From contig NZ_JACJSV010000001.1 in NCBI RefSeq assembly GCF_014698335.1, forward strand, positions 1 through 64,000: DNA of 64,000 nucleotides, written 5' to 3'. This document shows, piece by piece, positions 19,504-28,205 of this stretch (positions within the stretch are counted from its first letter, which is position 1; each line of letters opens with the position of its first letter). Source of the stretch: Microcystis viridis FACHB-1342 (GTDB taxonomy: Bacteria > Cyanobacteriota > Cyanobacteriia > Cyanobacteriales > Microcystaceae). The translations under genes and the position numbers were made by a program. Under the pieces are notes generated by a model, which was not told the DNA's origin, searched no databases, and was given only the letters and a program-made list of their open reading frames with translations.

Positions 19504-21231
19504 CTAATCTTGAAATTGTCTAGCATGAAATTGAGCGTAACGACCATTAAGATTTAATAACTCCTCGTGATTACCCACCTCGATAATTTCACCCTTTTCT
19601 AAGACTAAAATACGGTTAGCTTTTCTGACAGTTGCTAATCGGTGAGCAATAACAAATACCGTGCGCTCCGTCATAATTCTTTCTAAAGCTTCCTGCACTA
19701 AAGCTTCCGATTCCGAATCGAGCGCTGAAGTCGCTTCATCTAAAATTAAAATTCTCGGATTAGATAAAACCGCTCGCGCGATGGCGATTCTTTGTCTTTG
19801 TCCACCCGATAAATTAACACCCCTTTCTCCCACATAGGTATAGTAACCCTGGGAAAGTTCACCGATAAATTGATGAGCGTTGGCAATTTTTGCCGCTTTT
19901 TCCACCTCTTGCAGATTAAAATCTCCCTGACCAAAAGCGATATTTTGGGCTATAGTGCCAGAAAAGAGAATATTTTCCTGCAAAACTACGCCAATTTGTC
20001 GCCGGAGACTTTTTAAAGTCACATCACGAATATCCACCCCATCGATTAAAATCTTGCCGGCAGTGGGGTCATAAAAACGCAATAAAAGATTAACTAAAGT
20101 GGTTTTTCCCGCTCCCGATGCTCCCACTAAAGCAATCATTTCCCCAGCGTGTGCAGTAAAATTAATATTTTTTAAAACCTGTCTGTCCTCATTGTAAGAA
20201 AAATTTACTTGACAATATTCAACTTCTTTGCTATGAGGTGGCAACTCGATCGCATTCGGTTTTTCGGTAATTGTTGGCAAAATAGCTAACAATTCAAAAA
20301 TCCGATCCATGGAGGCTTGACCCTGTTTAAATTGATTATAATTACTGGTAATATGGGCGATGGGATCGATTAACATTGCCACCGCCGCCACATAACTAAC
20401 AAAGTCAATTCCAGTTAAATTCTTTTGGGAAATTTGCCAACCAGCGAGAAAGAATAAAAAGATGACACCGAGAGCTTGTAAGAATCCCACCACGACGTAT
20501 TGTAAAGCTTTGGTGGATTCTGATAGGTATTGAGCGCGGCGATTTTCCTCCGCTTCTTGGGCAAAAAGCTCGGTTTGATAATCTTCAGCTGCGAAAGCTT
20601 GCACCACGCGAATACCGCCAAAAACTTCGGTTAATAACGAAGAAAGATTAGATATTTTCGCCTGGGCGCGACGAGCATATTGTAATAATTTTTCGCCAAA
20701 AAATCCCACCAAAACTCCCAACAAAGGAGCGATAATAATGACAGCGATCGTCAATTGCCAGTTAACAATAAACATATAGGCAAAGACGACAATTAACTGT
20801 AAGGCTGAGGGAATAAAATCATGGAAAAATTTGTTAATTACTTCCCCAATGCGATCGATATCTTCCGTTAAACGATAGGATAAATCACCAGTTTTTGCCG
20901 TTTCAAAGTAATTTAAGCCGAGGGTTTGCAGGTGTGCATAAACTTTTTTTCTTAATTCCAGGGCAATTTTTAAAGAAGCTTTTGCCATCAGGGAATCTTG
21001 CCCATACTGAGACATTCCCCGCAGTAAAAAAACCACTGCCCCCACCCCCGAAAGTGTCGCCAATGCCTGCACATTTCCCTCACCGATATATCTGGCCATT
21101 TGTCCGGCTAACCAAGCTAAAATCGGCCAAAATACCGTAAATCCGATCGTACAGATAAACGCCAAAATAATTGTTTGGGTTTGGGGACGGAGATAGGGAA
21201 TGAGGTTCCAATAACTAGAGCGAGATTTCAA
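19504..21231 (-). CDS. ABC exporter, fused membrane and ATPase domains
   Basis: This 575-aa half-transporter has about six membrane helices (residues 1-310) followed by an ATPase domain. The ATPase shows Walker A GASGAGKTTLVN, the Q-loop GVVLQENILFSG, the signature NLSGGQRQRIAIARA, Walker B RILILDEATSALDSES, and the switch His in VFVIAHRLAT. The layout is that of MsbA-type or peptide/lipid exporters that work as homodimers. It has no leader-peptidase domain. The substrate is unknown. It is transcribed alone, with heptamer arrays upstream. Confidence 0.9.
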   Translation of the reverse strand: MKSRSSYWNLIPYLRPQTQTIILAFICTIGFTVFWPILAWLAGQMARYIGEGNVQALATLSGVGAVVFLLRGMSQYGQDSLMAKASLKIALELRKKVYAHLQTLGLNYFETAKTGDLSYRLTEDIDRIGEVINKFFHDFIPSALQLIVVFAYMFIVNWQLTIAVIIIAPLLGVLVGFFGEKLLQYARRAQAKISNLSSLLTEVFGGIRVVQAFAAEDYQTELFAQEAEENRRAQYLSESTKALQYVVVGFLQALGVIFLFFLAGWQISQKNLTGIDFVSYVAAVAMLIDPIAHITSNYNQFKQGQASMDRIFELLAILPTITEKPNAIELPPHSKEVEYCQVNFSYNEDRQVLKNINFTAHAGEMIALVGASGAGKTTLVNLLLRFYDPTAGKILIDGVDIRDVTLKSLRRQIGVVLQENILFSGTIAQNIAFGQGDFNLQEVEKAAKIANAHQFIGELSQGYYTYVGERGVNLSGGQRQRIAIARAVLSNPRILILDEATSALDSESEALVQEALERIMTERTVFVIAHRLATVRKANRILVLEKGEIIEVGNHEELLNLNGRYAQFHARQFQD

Positions 21232-21290
21232 AATAATTTAGCACCTTTAAATATTAAGTATTCCTGCAAAATTAATTTGCTAGTCGAGAC

Positions 21291-21487
21291 AGTTATCAGT
21301 TATCAATTATCAGTTATCAGTTATCAGTTATCAATTATCAGTTATCAGATTTAAGTTTTAAGTGAGCAGTATTAAATAGAAGTTTCCTACTGTCTTTTCA
21401 CTGTTTACTGTTTACTGTTTACTGTTTACTGATCACTGACTACTGTTTACTGTTTACTGTTTACTGATCACTGTTTACTGATTACTG
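21291..21487. repeat. Heptanucleotide arrays AGTTATC and TACTGTT
   Basis: One array (about 21291-21352) repeats AGTTATC with occasional AATTATC units. The second (about 21388-21487) repeats TACTGTT and ACTGATC-like units. These are short tandemly repeated repetitive (STRR) sequences of the kind known from cyanobacteria. Confidence 0.85.
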
Positions 21488-21601
21488 TTTAGGCACTCTT
21501 GCACTTTGACCAGAGGGTTAGGGAGAGGTATAATTAACCTTGCTTAGGTACTGAAGAAAAGGAGATTAACTAACAAATTTGCCTAAGGGGTTAATCGGGG
21601 T

Positions 21602-21630
21602 GTAGAGACGTTTTTAGTCCACGTCCCTAC
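21602..21630. terminator. Hairpin downstream of cysC
   Basis: GTAGAGACGT and ACGTCCCTAC pair with one mismatch around a short AT-rich loop, about 34 bases after the cysC stop on the minus strand. It may end transcription, or it may be a dispersed palindrome. Confidence 0.4.
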
Positions 21631-21663
21631 GATATTTTCCAATAATACAAAGTTATTCTGGGA

Positions 21664-22218
21664 TTAAACCGCCACAGCTTGATGAATGTAGCCTAATTCC
21701 GTCAATTTGTTCCAGACTTTGGCGACACTTTCCTCTAAAGTCTCTAAATCAGTGCGGCATTCCACTTCCGGGTTAAAAGGTGGTTCATAGGGATCATCAA
21801 TTCCCGTAAAAGACTTGATTTCGCCAGCACGCGCTCTTTTATATAATCCTTTCACATCGCGATCCTCACAGACGTTTAAGGGAGCATTCACGAAAACTTC
21901 GACAAAATTGCCGATTTTTCCCCGTACTTCCTCGCGAATCTCACGATAGGGAGAAATAGCCGAAACTAGGACAATCACACCGTGACGGGTGAGCAAATTA
22001 GACACAAAACCAATGCGACGGATATTTTCATCGCGATCCTCTTTACTAAATCCTAAACCTTTGGTGAGGTTCGTCCGTACTATATCGCCATCGAGAACTT
22101 CAATGGAATAACCTTCAGCGATTAATTTTGCCTGTAATGCCTCGGTAATCGTGCTTTTCCCCGCACCGCTCAATCCCGTTAACCAAACCGTCACGCCGCG
22201 CTGTTTCATAGTAATCAT
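21664..22218 (-). CDS. cysC: Adenylylsulfate (APS) kinase
   Basis: This 184-aa enzyme phosphorylates adenylylsulfate to PAPS in sulfate assimilation. The P-loop is [10 protein letters not shown] (about 14-23), followed by [22 protein letters not shown], which holds the substrate-binding Asp and Arg. [11 protein letters not shown] and [22 protein letters not shown] follow with the lid region. It is a stand-alone kinase with no ATP sulfurylase fusion, and no other sulfate gene lies nearby. ATG at 22218 and ATG at 22209 are both possible starts; neither has a strong ribosome site. Confidence 0.95.
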   Translation of the reverse strand: MITMKQRGVTVWLTGLSGAGKSTITEALQAKLIAEGYSIEVLDGDIVRTNLTKGLGFSKEDRDENIRRIGFVSNLLTRHGVIVLVSAISPYREIREEVRGKIGNFVEVFVNAPLNVCEDRDVKGLYKRARAGEIKSFTGIDDPYEPPFNPEVECRTDLETLEESVAKVWNKLTELGYIHQAVAV

Positions 22219-22266
22219 TAATAATACTTAAATCCTGTTTAGCGTACCATATCTCAGGGATCAGTG

Positions 22267-22443
<177 letters not shown>

Positions 22444-22525
22444 CTTCCCCAACCTGATTGAAACAAACAACCTGTCACCACGATCACTGATAATGTATGT
22501 TGAGTTACTGTCTTGAATTAAGGTA

Positions 22526-24694
22526 ATGTTTAAGAAATTCCCCCCTCACACCCCGCTCATTCTTGGACTAGGTTCTGGGGTTGCGCTTTTTACTCTCACC
22601 AGTCTCTTTCTCTTTCACCCGAAAATTCTCGCTTGGCTCGATCGCAATAGTGCTTCGGTTCCTAGCCAAGATCCTAACCAATCCTCTGCCGTAGTTGATA
22701 GCGCTTCCCTACCACAAACCGAGCGAGATGTCAAGTTAAAAGATGTTGCTGATGCCAATGCGCCCTCTTTAGAGCGTAGTCGCGCCCGCTATCTCTTGGC
22801 TATGGATTTATTGAGAAAATATGAAGGCGGTCCGGCTTTAAAACAATTAGAAGGCTTAGAAAAACAATATCCTGTCCTCGCTCCCCAGATTCTCCTCAAA
22901 CAGGGACGCGCCTACGAATTAAGCAATGATAGTGAAAGAGCGCGAGAAATTTGGCAAAAATTACTGGAAACCTATCCCCAATCGCCCGTAGTGGCGGAAG
23001 CTTACTACTCTTTGGGCAAATACGACCCCAGTTATCATGAAAAATTGCTCAAGGAATACCCCCGACACCCGCGCACTTTGGCTTTAATTCGCCAACGTCT
23101 TCAAGAAAATCCCGATCAATTTCCCTTATGGTTGCAGTTAGCCAAGGCTAATCCTTTTGATCCTACCCTCAATCAGGCCCGCGATCGTTTGGTGAAAGAC
23201 TACGCCAATCAGTTAACTCCGGCGGATTGGGCAATGATTGGGGCGGGTTATTGGCAGTCGGGATTGTACGAAAAGGCCTATAAAGCCTACGCTAAAGCCA
23301 CTCCTAGCCCCGAACAAGCCTATCGTTACGCCCGCGGGCTACAAATTGCCAAAAAACTGCCAGAAGCTCGCATCGCTTACCAAAAATTAATTAAAACCTA
23401 TTCCCAAGCCCCAGAAACCGGTTTAGGATTACTGCGACTCGCCCAAATTTCTCCTAACCGCGATGCCGTAGCATATCTCGATCGCATTGTCAAGCAATTT
23501 CCCGATCGCGCTCCGGAAGCTTTGGAGGCGAAAGCCAAATTACTCAACTCAACTAATGCTCAGGCCGCTAGTCAAACATGGCAGACTCTATTAAATAAAT
23601 ACCCAAAATCCGACGAAGCCGCCGATTATCGCTGGTTAATGGCCCAAAGAGCTGCTAAATCCGGTGATTACGCCAAGGCGTGGCAGTGGGCGCAGCCAAT
23701 TGCGGTTAATAATCCCGATAGTCAAATTGCCCCGAAAGCGGCCTTTTGGGTGGGAAAATGGGCGCAAAAACTGGGCAAAAACCAAGAAGCAAAACAAGCT
23801 TTTACCTATACTATTTCTCGTCATCCCCATTCCTATTATGCTTGGCGCTCGGCGGTTTTATTAGGTTGGGACGTGGGGGATTTTACCACTGTCCGCTCCT
23901 ATAATCCTACCACCGTCAAACCCGCCACTCGTAACGATCCCCCCGCCGGTTCGGAAGCTTTCAAGGAATTATATCGAATTGGTGAAGATACGGACGCTTG
24001 GAATCTCTTCCAAGCAGAAATTGTCGATCCTTGGCATTTAACCGTTGACGAACAATTTAACCTCGGTGTCTATAAACTCTCTCGCAATCAAAATTTAGAA
24101 GGAATTAACCTGATTTGGCGCTTGCGAGAAAGAGATACCCCAGAGGAAAAGGAAGCCTGGAAAGTCCTGCGACAAAATGATAAATACTGGCACGCTTTAT
24201 TCCCTTTCCCCTACTACGATAGCATCCTACAATGGTCTAAAGATAGACAATTAAATCCCCTGCTAGTGACGGCTTTAATCCGGCAAGAATCCCGCTTTGA
24301 AAAAGAAATTCGTTCTCCTGTGGGGGCAGTGGGATTAATGCAGATTATGCCCGATACAGGTAAATATATCGCGGGTAATACTGGCAATAAAAGTTATTCT
24401 TTAACCAATCCCGAAGATAACATTATGATGGGGACATGGTATCTCGATTATACCCATGGCAAATTCGCCGGAAATTCACTTTTTGCCGTGGCTAGTTATA
24501 ACGCCGGACCTGGGGCAGTTTCTAAATGGAAACAGCGTTTTGATTTTAGCGATCCCGATGAATTTGTCGAGAATATTCCCTTTAGAGAAACTAAGGGTTA
24601 TATAGAATCGGTGTTTGGTAATTATTGGAATTATCTCCAGATTTATAACCCTGAAATTCAAGAGCAAATGAAGAGAGTTGCTAACCCTTCCTAG
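22526..24694 (+). CDS. Slt-type lytic transglycosylase with TPR-like region
   Basis: This 722-aa murein-cleaving enzyme has an N-terminal membrane anchor or uncleaved signal (about 9-29, GVALFTLTSLFLF). A long alpha-superhelical region rich in TPR-like repeats runs from about 75 to 550. The C-terminal SLT domain has the catalytic Glu in TALIRQESRFE (about E588), then GLMQIMPDTG and FAVASYNAGPGAV. It should cut the glycan strand of peptidoglycan, giving 1,6-anhydro ends, in the periplasm. The domain order matches Slt70-like enzymes of cyanobacteria. It has its own transcript, with arrays on the upstream side. Confidence 0.9.
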   Translation: MFKKFPPHTPLILGLGSGVALFTLTSLFLFHPKILAWLDRNSASVPSQDPNQSSAVVDSASLPQTERDVKLKDVADANAPSLERSRARYLLAMDLLRKYEGGPALKQLEGLEKQYPVLAPQILLKQGRAYELSNDSERAREIWQKLLETYPQSPVVAEAYYSLGKYDPSYHEKLLKEYPRHPRTLALIRQRLQENPDQFPLWLQLAKANPFDPTLNQARDRLVKDYANQLTPADWAMIGAGYWQSGLYEKAYKAYAKATPSPEQAYRYARGLQIAKKLPEARIAYQKLIKTYSQAPETGLGLLRLAQISPNRDAVAYLDRIVKQFPDRAPEALEAKAKLLNSTNAQAASQTWQTLLNKYPKSDEAADYRWLMAQRAAKSGDYAKAWQWAQPIAVNNPDSQIAPKAAFWVGKWAQKLGKNQEAKQAFTYTISRHPHSYYAWRSAVLLGWDVGDFTTVRSYNPTTVKPATRNDPPAGSEAFKELYRIGEDTDAWNLFQAEIVDPWHLTVDEQFNLGVYKLSRNQNLEGINLIWRLRERDTPEEKEAWKVLRQNDKYWHALFPFPYYDSILQWSKDRQLNPLLVTALIRQESRFEKEIRSPVGAVGLMQIMPDTGKYIAGNTGNKSYSLTNPEDNIMMGTWYLDYTHGKFAGNSLFAVASYNAGPGAVSKWKQRFDFSDPDEFVENIPFRETKGYIESVFGNYWNYLQIYNPEIQEQMKRVANPS

Positions 24695-24756
24695 GGGATT
24701 GATGGGGATGGGTAATTAACTCATTCCCTTAAAGTTATAATTAAATTGAAGATATA

Positions 24757-25062
24757 TCCCCCCTTAATCCCCCCTTAATAAGGGGTGTGCCGATCCCCCC
24801 TGCCCCCCTTAATCTATCCCTTATAGGGATCTTTCTTAACAATTTTTGCAGTAAGCACTCCAACCCTTATCCTGACTTGATTTCAGTTTTTTCTTTGTCA
24901 GTAAGGGTGTCAACAAGGAATATTACAAATTGTTAACCGAGTCTTGAAAGCCTTGTGCTACAAAGGTTTGAAATGTTAAGAAAGATGTGACTAAAGGACA
25001 GCCCCCTTAATAAGGGGGGTGCCGATAGGCGGGGGGATCCCTATAAGGGGGGCATCTGACAG
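24757..25062. repeat. C/G-rich palindromic repeats around a MITE-like core
   Basis: Blocks such as CCCCCTTAATAAGGGG with GTGCCGAT occur on both sides (24757-24812 and 25001-25062) of the inverted-repeat element at 24829-24986. They are the same family as 10433-10508. The whole 24695-25101 gap carries no gene. Confidence 0.6.
24829..24986. mobile_element. MITE-like element with 13-bp perfect inverted ends
   Basis: ATCTTTCTTAACA at 24829-24841 is exactly mirrored by TGTTAAGAAAGAT at 24974-24986, and the match continues weakly inward to about 17 bp. The 158-bp element has no coding capacity. No clear target duplication is seen. Confidence 0.55.
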
Positions 25063-25101
25063 TTTTTAACACCTAGCTACTTACTAACTTTTTTCCTAAT
25101 T

Positions 25102-25932
25102 ATGCAATCATTTAACTGGCAAACCGTCGATCGAGATTCTCCTTTTACTCGCCTAGATTTTCGGACAAAATTAACCATGATGATCGTGGTTACTCTTATC
25201 GCTTTTACTTGGGAAAGTCCCCTCGCTGGCGGTTTGCTAACTCTTATTGTCGCTTTAGCTTGTCTCTGGGCTGGGGTAAAATGGTCTTATCTCCTCACCA
25301 TTTTAAAATTCATGGCTCCTTTTTATCTATTCTTATTAATTACCATGGGATTTTTTAATGTGGAACAGGTAAAAGCTTTAACAGGAAAAACTGAATTAAC
25401 TCCCTTATTAACTGTCGGTTCTGCTCAAATGACTGTGGAGGGAACCCTCTACGGTTTAAATGTGATCTTTAAAACTCTCACCATGGTTTTAATTATTCCC
25501 CTCGCTATTTTTACCACTGATATAAATCAGATGATGGTGAGTTTAACTAAAGCCAGAATTCCCTACAAAATAGTCTTTATTTTTTCCTCTACCCTGCGTT
25601 TATTTCCTCTCCTAGTAGAAGAATCTCGATCGATTATTTCTGCTCAAAGATTACGAGGATTAGCAATAGAAAAAATGGGTTGGCTGCAAAAAGGAAAAAT
25701 TTACGCTTCTATCGCTGTACCTTTAATTCTAAACGCTATGGCTAAATCGCAAAAATTAGAGGTAGTTCTACAAGCTAAAGCTTTCTCTGGTGATCCCGAT
25801 CGCACATTTTTACAGGAATCAATCTTAACCAATAAAGACTATTTATTAATTATTGGCTTTCTATTTTTATTGGTTTTGGCAATTATTCTCTATGTAAAAT
25901 TCGGGGTGGGAAAATTTGCCTGGTTGTTTTAA
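25102..25932 (+). CDS. ecfT: EcfT-type transmembrane component of an ECF transporter
   Basis: This 276-aa membrane protein has about five to six helices. The coupling helices carry the two Ala-Arg-Gly type motifs that contact the ATPases: SAQRLRGLAIE (about 180) and QAKAFSGDPDR (about 225, a slightly altered second motif). EcfT links a substrate-binding S component to two ATPases for vitamin or metal uptake. Neither ATPase nor S component is adjacent, which is common in organisms that share one module. The specificity is therefore unknown. The upstream gap has no recognisable riboswitch. Confidence 0.85.
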   Translation: MQSFNWQTVDRDSPFTRLDFRTKLTMMIVVTLIAFTWESPLAGGLLTLIVALACLWAGVKWSYLLTILKFMAPFYLFLLITMGFFNVEQVKALTGKTELTPLLTVGSAQMTVEGTLYGLNVIFKTLTMVLIIPLAIFTTDINQMMVSLTKARIPYKIVFIFSSTLRLFPLLVEESRSIISAQRLRGLAIEKMGWLQKGKIYASIAVPLILNAMAKSQKLEVVLQAKAFSGDPDRTFLQESILTNKDYLLIIGFLFLLVLAIILYVKFGVGKFAWLF

Positions 25933-25941
25933 AATTAATCC

Positions 25942-26523
25942 CTATTGTATAGCTCGATCGATCTGGGTATATAAAGCTTCTAAATCCCCGGAATTGTCCA
26001 AAACAATATCAGCTAAGGCAATTTTTTCGGCTAAAGGCATTTGATTATTAATCCGAGCGATCGCTTGTTCCCTAGTTAAGTTATTTCTAGTCATTAAGCG
26101 TTGAATTTGTTGCTCGAAACTGCAAGAAATCACCCAAATCTCTGTGACTAAATGGGTTAATTTGGCTTCAAACAATAAAGGGATAGAAAAAACAACTATC
26201 GGGGCTTCTAACTGCTCTAAATGCCGATTAAAACATTCTCTAACGTAGGGATGAATCTGACTTTCTAACCAGATTTTTTCCTGGGGATTATTAAAAATAA
26301 TCTCTCCTAACTGTTGGCGATTAAGGGAATTATCCTCAGTTTTAACTTTTCTGCCATAACGCACAAAAATTCTCTCTAAAATTGCCGAACCTTTTTCCAC
26401 TGCTTCCCGGGCATAAATATCCGCATCAAGGACAGGAATTTTGTAGATATTTTCTAAATAATTGGAAACCGTGGATTTACCACAGGCTATTCCCCCTGTT
26501 AACCCGATAATTCTTCTTGACAT
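25942..26523 (-). CDS. coaE: Dephospho-CoA kinase
   Basis: CoaE does the last step of coenzyme A synthesis, phosphorylating the 3'-OH of dephospho-CoA. The 193-aa protein has the P-loop IIGLTGGIACGKSTV, then VLDADIYAREAVEKGS with the Asp-Ala-Asp motif, the IVVFSIPLLFEAKL lid region and a final IVLDNSGDLEALYTQID. It is cytosolic with normal length. It ends 9 bases from the convergent ecfT and precedes purC on the minus strand by 61 bases. Confidence 0.95.
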   Translation of the reverse strand: MSRRIIGLTGGIACGKSTVSNYLENIYKIPVLDADIYAREAVEKGSAILERIFVRYGRKVKTEDNSLNRQQLGEIIFNNPQEKIWLESQIHPYVRECFNRHLEQLEAPIVVFSIPLLFEAKLTHLVTEIWVISCSFEQQIQRLMTRNNLTREQAIARINNQMPLAEKIALADIVLDNSGDLEALYTQIDRAIQ

Positions 26524-26584
26524 AAATTATTAAATTGCTAATCTCAATTAAGGTGCGTTACGCGCTCGCTAACACACCCCACAG

Positions 26585-27310
26585 TTATAAACTCTCTATC
26601 TGTTGTAAAACTCTTGCTTGTACTTGTTGATAGGCAGTTTCCACATCTCCTAAATCGCGACGAAAACGATCCTTATCGAGAATACGCGCTTGGGCATCCT
26701 CTTGGGTTTTATCCCAGAGACGACAGGTATCGGGGCTAATTTCATCACCTAGATAAATTTTGCCCGTTTTATCAACTCCAAATTCTAACTTGAAATCGAC
26801 GAGAATAATCTGGCACTTATCAAAAAATTCCTGTAGATATTGATTGATTTGCAGGGCTAAATCTCGTAACTGATTGACTTGCTCCTCGCTGGCAATATCA
26901 ATCACTTTTATGCGATCGGGCGTTAACAAAGGATCGCCCAAAGCGTCATCCTTGAGGTAAAATTCTACAAGAGGAAAAGGTAAAATTTTCCCCTCCTTTA
27001 ATCCCGTTTGCTTACACAAACTCCCGGCGGCGATATTTCTGACTACTACCTCCAAGGGAATGATTTTAATCGCCTTGACGCGCATTTCCCTAGAACTAGG
27101 GCGATCAATATAATGGGTAGGTATTCCTAGGGATTCTAACCATTGAAATAGGGCAGTGGAGACAGTACAGTTAATTTCCCCTTTACCGACAATTTGCCCG
27201 CGTTTTTGGGCATTAAAAGCGGTGGCATCGTCTTTGTAATAAGTAAGGAGAATATCGGGATCATCGGTTTGATAGAGAATTTTGGCCTTGCCTTCATAGA
27301 GTTTTTCCAT
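26585..27310 (-). CDS. purC: SAICAR synthetase
   Basis: PurC joins CAIR and aspartate with ATP in purine synthesis. The best start is the ATG at 27310, reading MEKLYEGKAK, because GAGG lies 9 bases upstream; an extension to TTG 27328 adds six residues not typical of the family. Motifs in order are LYEGKAKILY, AFNAQKRGQIVGKG, PSSREMRVKAIKIIPLEVVVRN, then LVDFKLEFGVD and GDEISPDTCRLWD. The 241-aa length is normal. Confidence 0.97.
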   Translation of the reverse strand: MEKLYEGKAKILYQTDDPDILLTYYKDDATAFNAQKRGQIVGKGEINCTVSTALFQWLESLGIPTHYIDRPSSREMRVKAIKIIPLEVVVRNIAAGSLCKQTGLKEGKILPFPLVEFYLKDDALGDPLLTPDRIKVIDIASEEQVNQLRDLALQINQYLQEFFDKCQIILVDFKLEFGVDKTGKIYLGDEISPDTCRLWDKTQEDAQARILDKDRFRRDLGDVETAYQQVQARVLQQIESL

Positions 27311-27328
27311 AGTTATCATCCTCGGCAA

Positions 27329-27647
27329 TTGATAAACGAAAATCGATGGTTAATCAGATAGCGGCAGCAGCAAATTTTGGCGATCAACCTAGATAAAAAA
27401 TTTAGATCATCAGGGAGATGATTGTTGAGAAAAAATAATGTATAATTGCTGCTTAAAGATAACTGTCAACATTTTGCGACCGAATCTTAACCTATAACCA
27501 AAAAGTGTCACGATTTAAGTGTCAATTTTTGGCGAATCAGCCAAGTTTTTACTTAAATCCTCAATCATAGCCAACAACTGATATTATCTCCCATTACCAT
27601 TACCGAAAAATCTAAAGAAATTCCGCAAAATTACCCGCCATCGCCCT
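27329..27647. other. Gene-free gap between purC and a small cyanobacterial gene
   Basis: This 319-bp AT-rich gap separates divergent genes and presumably holds both promoters. I see no repeat array, strong hairpin or open frame that looks coding. Confidence 0.4.
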
Positions 27648-27944
27648 ATGAACCAGAATCCTCCTAACGATGATAACCCGAATCTCCCCGATCGCCGCAA
27701 GGAGGATTTTCTCTATCCTCGCGCGCCCTACTATGGGGAATTTAAGCCAGAAAACTTGCTATTTAACGCCAATTTACAGGAATTTGCCCAAAAAGTCAGT
27801 TTTATTTGTAATCTGGAAACGGGGGGCAAAATCAGTTCTCTAGAAGCCTACCAAAAAATTAAAGCCCTCTGGAAAGACTTAAAACAGAGCAAAAAAGGAC
27901 TGGGGATTGGGGAAAATCCCTTTCAAAAAGATGATGATACCTAA
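27648..27944 (+). CDS. Conserved cyanobacterial protein (possibly DUF7219), 98 aa
   Basis: This small soluble protein has an acidic, Asn- and Pro-rich N-terminus (NPPNDDNPNLPDRRKEDF), followed by a PYYGEFKPENLLFNANLQEFAQKVSFI core and two predicted helices with KISSLEAYQKIKALWKDLK. Proteins of this pattern are widespread in cyanobacteria and are sometimes labelled DUF7219. The function is unknown. There is no signal peptide or cysteine cluster. The frame and codon use look normal. Confidence 0.7.
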   Translation: MNQNPPNDDNPNLPDRRKEDFLYPRAPYYGEFKPENLLFNANLQEFAQKVSFICNLETGGKISSLEAYQKIKALWKDLKQSKKGLGIGENPFQKDDDT

Positions 27945-28000
27945 AGGATAATCAGGAAAAATCGGGTGCATCTCAATTTTGTAGAAATATCTATATTACA

Positions 28001-28068
28001 GGGCGCACGCGGTGCGCCCCTACTATTGGCGCAATAATATTATTGTAGGGGCGAATTGCATTCGCCCT
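28001..28068. repeat. Pair of palindromes GGGCGCACGCG... and GGGGCGAATTGC...
   Basis: GGGCGCACGCGGTGCGCCC is a near-perfect hairpin at 28001-28019. About 28 bp later comes GGGGCGAATTGCATTCGCCC at 28048-28067. They resemble the GGGCGAAGC repeats at 2831 and 10318 in the outer arms and probably belong to the same broad palindrome family. Confidence 0.6.
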
Positions 28069-28159
28069 CTTTGAATAACTGCTGCTGCTCACCATAAGTG
28101 AGAGAAAGTCACAAATATCAGATGCACCCGAAAAATCTCCCGGGTTGATCAAAAATACT

Positions 28160-28182
28160 GGGACAGAAATATTTTCTGTCCC
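28160..28182 (-). terminator. Rho-independent terminator of thrS
   Basis: On the minus strand GGGACAG pairs with CTGTCCC around an AT-rich loop. The hairpin is followed by AGTATTTTT, 24 bases after the thrS stop. The inverted repeat is perfect, with 7-9 bp in the stem. Confidence 0.65.
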
Positions 28183-28205
28183 CATAGAATTAGATAAGCA
28201 AACGC

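Noticed and set aside
24695-25101. Cobalamin or other riboswitch before ecfT
   Set aside because: No riboswitch consensus could be picked out; the region is palindromic repeats and a MITE-like element.
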